A stretch of DNA of 64,000 nt, from assembly GCA_019843655.1 (NCBI GenBank), contig JACDQD010000003.1, forward strand, positions 8,000,925 through 8,064,924, read 5' to 3'. This DNA comes from Lethocerus indicus (lineage: Eukaryota > Arthropoda > Insecta > Hemiptera > Belostomatidae). Under the pieces are notes generated by a model. It had not been told where the DNA came from and ran no database searches. It saw only the letters and a list, made by a program, of their open reading frames with translations. The stretch's first letter is position 1. The number at the start of each line of letters is the position of its first letter. A program made the position numbers and the translations under genes. This document shows positions 62,102 through 64,000 of this stretch, piece by piece.

Positions 62102-64000
62102 AGAATATTAATATATGTTTTGTGGAAATAAATACATATAGCGTTATCTAGACCAATTGTTATCGTTACATTCTGGGACGACCGTTGGAGCCCTTCCTCG
62201 GAGTATAAGACTCATACTCTGTACAAGATCAGATAAGCAGGCACCGAACGCTGTTGCAACGGTTACATCATCCTGAAAACGGAATGAAACCATCCCCACT
62301 TATTATTTATGTCCGAATTTTTCGCCCTTCATTGCAATAAACTTTGGAATAGTGAGGCGGTTGCAACAGGTGCAATTATTAATAGATTGCAACGAGAAAT
62401 TTTGCTATAGTAAAACAGTAATTGCGCAATGTGAAATGACTAGCAATAGAGCCATTATTCGCTAATTGTCACTAATATTTTGATAGCGGGCAATGAACAC
62501 AGCATAGGTTAACTATTAATCATTCCGATTGAGAGTACGACGCCCAGACCGTGGAAATTAATTCACGGCGGTGAATTTCGATTACCGCGCCACTTAACCC
62601 ATTGAAACAATAAAAAGGGCGTTCGTATGAAGGAAGACCGGTCCAATAAGGGGCAATGGACCAGAACTTACCACCCAATATATTAGACCATATCACCTTA
62701 ATCTTTCATGCATCATTTACATATGGATTCTTCATAGTACCACTTACTTCGGATCTTATTTCTCCGCTCTATTGCTAGACCGGTTTAGACTTCTTCGTGG
62801 ATTCTTCATGGTAAATCGATATACCGCAATTAACAACCGAGAGCCGTAATACAAAGACTTGGATGGGAAAGTATTGCCCGGGCCACGTAACACGATTCTA
62901 TTGCTAGTTAAATAAATTAACACTTCATAAATGATAAGTAACACACAATGTCGTAAGACCACAAGGTACAAATAAATATTACATATCTAACAGTACATTG
63001 CATAACTGAATCACCGACTAGATTTCACAGGAACTAGAATTGCGGTCGTTTCAGCCGGCCCTAGTTTTCCCCCCCAGAACCATTATATGTTAATACGCAT
63101 TACAAATCGAAATGAACTGGTTCACTAGGCCCAGCGTCATTTATACAATCACAATTAATCGTTACCAACTTTGTTGTAACACGAACGGCTTTCGCGTGAT
63201 ACCTTTTCCAATTTTCATCCCACAAAAAATAACACTAAATGGATCACGAATATTATCGACGCCCACTCGATTTTGTAATCATAATCCAGTTATCTGTTTA
63301 TTATTATATCATAATTTCACTTATCATTCTATCTTTTTGAAGAATAAGATATTGAACAGTATAACAAATAATCTACTCTTCATGACTGTGGAATATATTA
63401 TCTATTGTATACAATACGAAAACAAATAATTACCATTTTGTTTATTCCCTTAATAAATTAAAAAATCCCCACAAATATACGACTCGAGAACCTCTCTAGG
63501 CCGTGATTTAAACTTCGTATTTATCTTTTTTTCTTTTGTTTCAGTCACCAGAATTCTTAAAATAGCTGACTAATAATAGATAGGCGGGCGGAGATGGCGA
63601 ACATGAAATGAAACACGTACGCCACTGGTACTGATTGGGAGGAAACTAATGCCTGTTTTCAAGAAAGGTCAGTCCAGTACTAGTACTCAGTTACCAAACA
63701 GGCCGATAGACCAACAACGTTTGTCATTGATTTTATTTTAAATTTATGACGAGACGCGATAATGACGACCGGTTTCAGTAACCGCTCCTTTCTACTTCAA
63801 TAAGTCGCACACGACCGTGAAAACAGATTTATACATAATCCGGACAGTAGGAATACCATATTTCAAAGAAAGTGTCAAGAAATATTTCCATTGTTGAGCT
63901 AACAACAAAAACACCATTCAATAAAGCATATGGCAAGAATCACCTATTATCCAAAAAATACTCAAAAAAAAATCAAAAATTGGTGAAAACCATGTTCAAA
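62102..64000. other. unannotated AT-rich sequence, one strong acceptor-like site
   Basis: The 105-codon frame at 63112-63429 is AT-driven and unrecognised. At 63520-63544 CTTTTTTTCTTTTGTTTCAG forms an excellent 3' splice site, but all three frames after it stop within nine codons (for example SPEFLK then TAG). If used it would start a terminal or non-coding exon. Confidence 0.4.

Noticed and set aside
1..64000. CRISPR arrays, bacterial operons, integrases, reverse transcriptases, long terminal repeats
   Set aside because: None seen: no regularly spaced repeats, no ribosome-binding-site-led gene runs, no catalytic motifs in the translated frames, and no long direct or inverted terminal repeats that I could find by reading.

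Overview
This window looks like gene-poor nuclear DNA from an animal, most likely an invertebrate and possibly an arthropod. Four things point that way. There is no dense set of long reading frames on either strand. GTRAGT donors and pyrimidine-AG acceptors of metazoan type are scattered through it. Dinucleotide repeats, GA/CT above all and then AT, are long and frequent. CG dinucleotides are common throughout (CGCG, CCGG and TCGA runs), so the heavy CpG loss of vertebrates is absent. No protein, rRNA, intact tRNA, transposase or reverse transcriptase could be named with confidence, and the species assignment is an inference.

Layout. 0-13.6 kb: unique-looking DNA with a purine/G-quadruplex tract (0.36-0.52 kb), a GC-rich island (3.7-4.25 kb) and a short GA repeat (7.9 kb). 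13.6-18 kb: four long repeats, CT, GA, GA and (AT)25. 18-27 kb: mostly featureless, with a tandem palindrome at 20.04 kb holding a back-to-back pair of AGGTCA half-sites. 27.0-27.4 kb: the best gene evidence, two minus-strand exons (31 and 310 bases) with consensus splice sites around a 72-base intron; the large exon is Gly/Pro-rich and its natural-looking frame changes partway. 27.4-39 kb: non-coding, with a GA repeat, a CT tract and a second (AT)25. 39-43 kb: weak plus-strand exon candidates and a CT tract of about 100 bases ending in an acceptor. 43-55 kb: two similar GC-stem hairpins with A7 loops, a strong G-quadruplex and a tRNA-like relic. 55-57.5 kb: a GC-rich island with CCG, GGT and TCC repeats and a minus-strand leader exon (a 22-codon upstream reading frame, then a 9-codon start and a GTAAGA donor). 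57.5-64 kb: AT-rich, with no named gene.

The simplest reading is one minus-strand gene running from a CpG-rich promoter near 57 kb, through a leader exon at 56.3 kb and a first intron of about 29 kb, to the exons at 27.4-27.0 kb. The rest would be intronic or intergenic regulatory DNA. That link is inferred and needs transcript evidence. No new defence, mobile or metabolic system is visible. The most unusual signals are small: the A7-loop hairpins, the AGGTCA palindrome, the frame discontinuity in the 27 kb exon, and pyrimidine repeats that double as splice acceptors.
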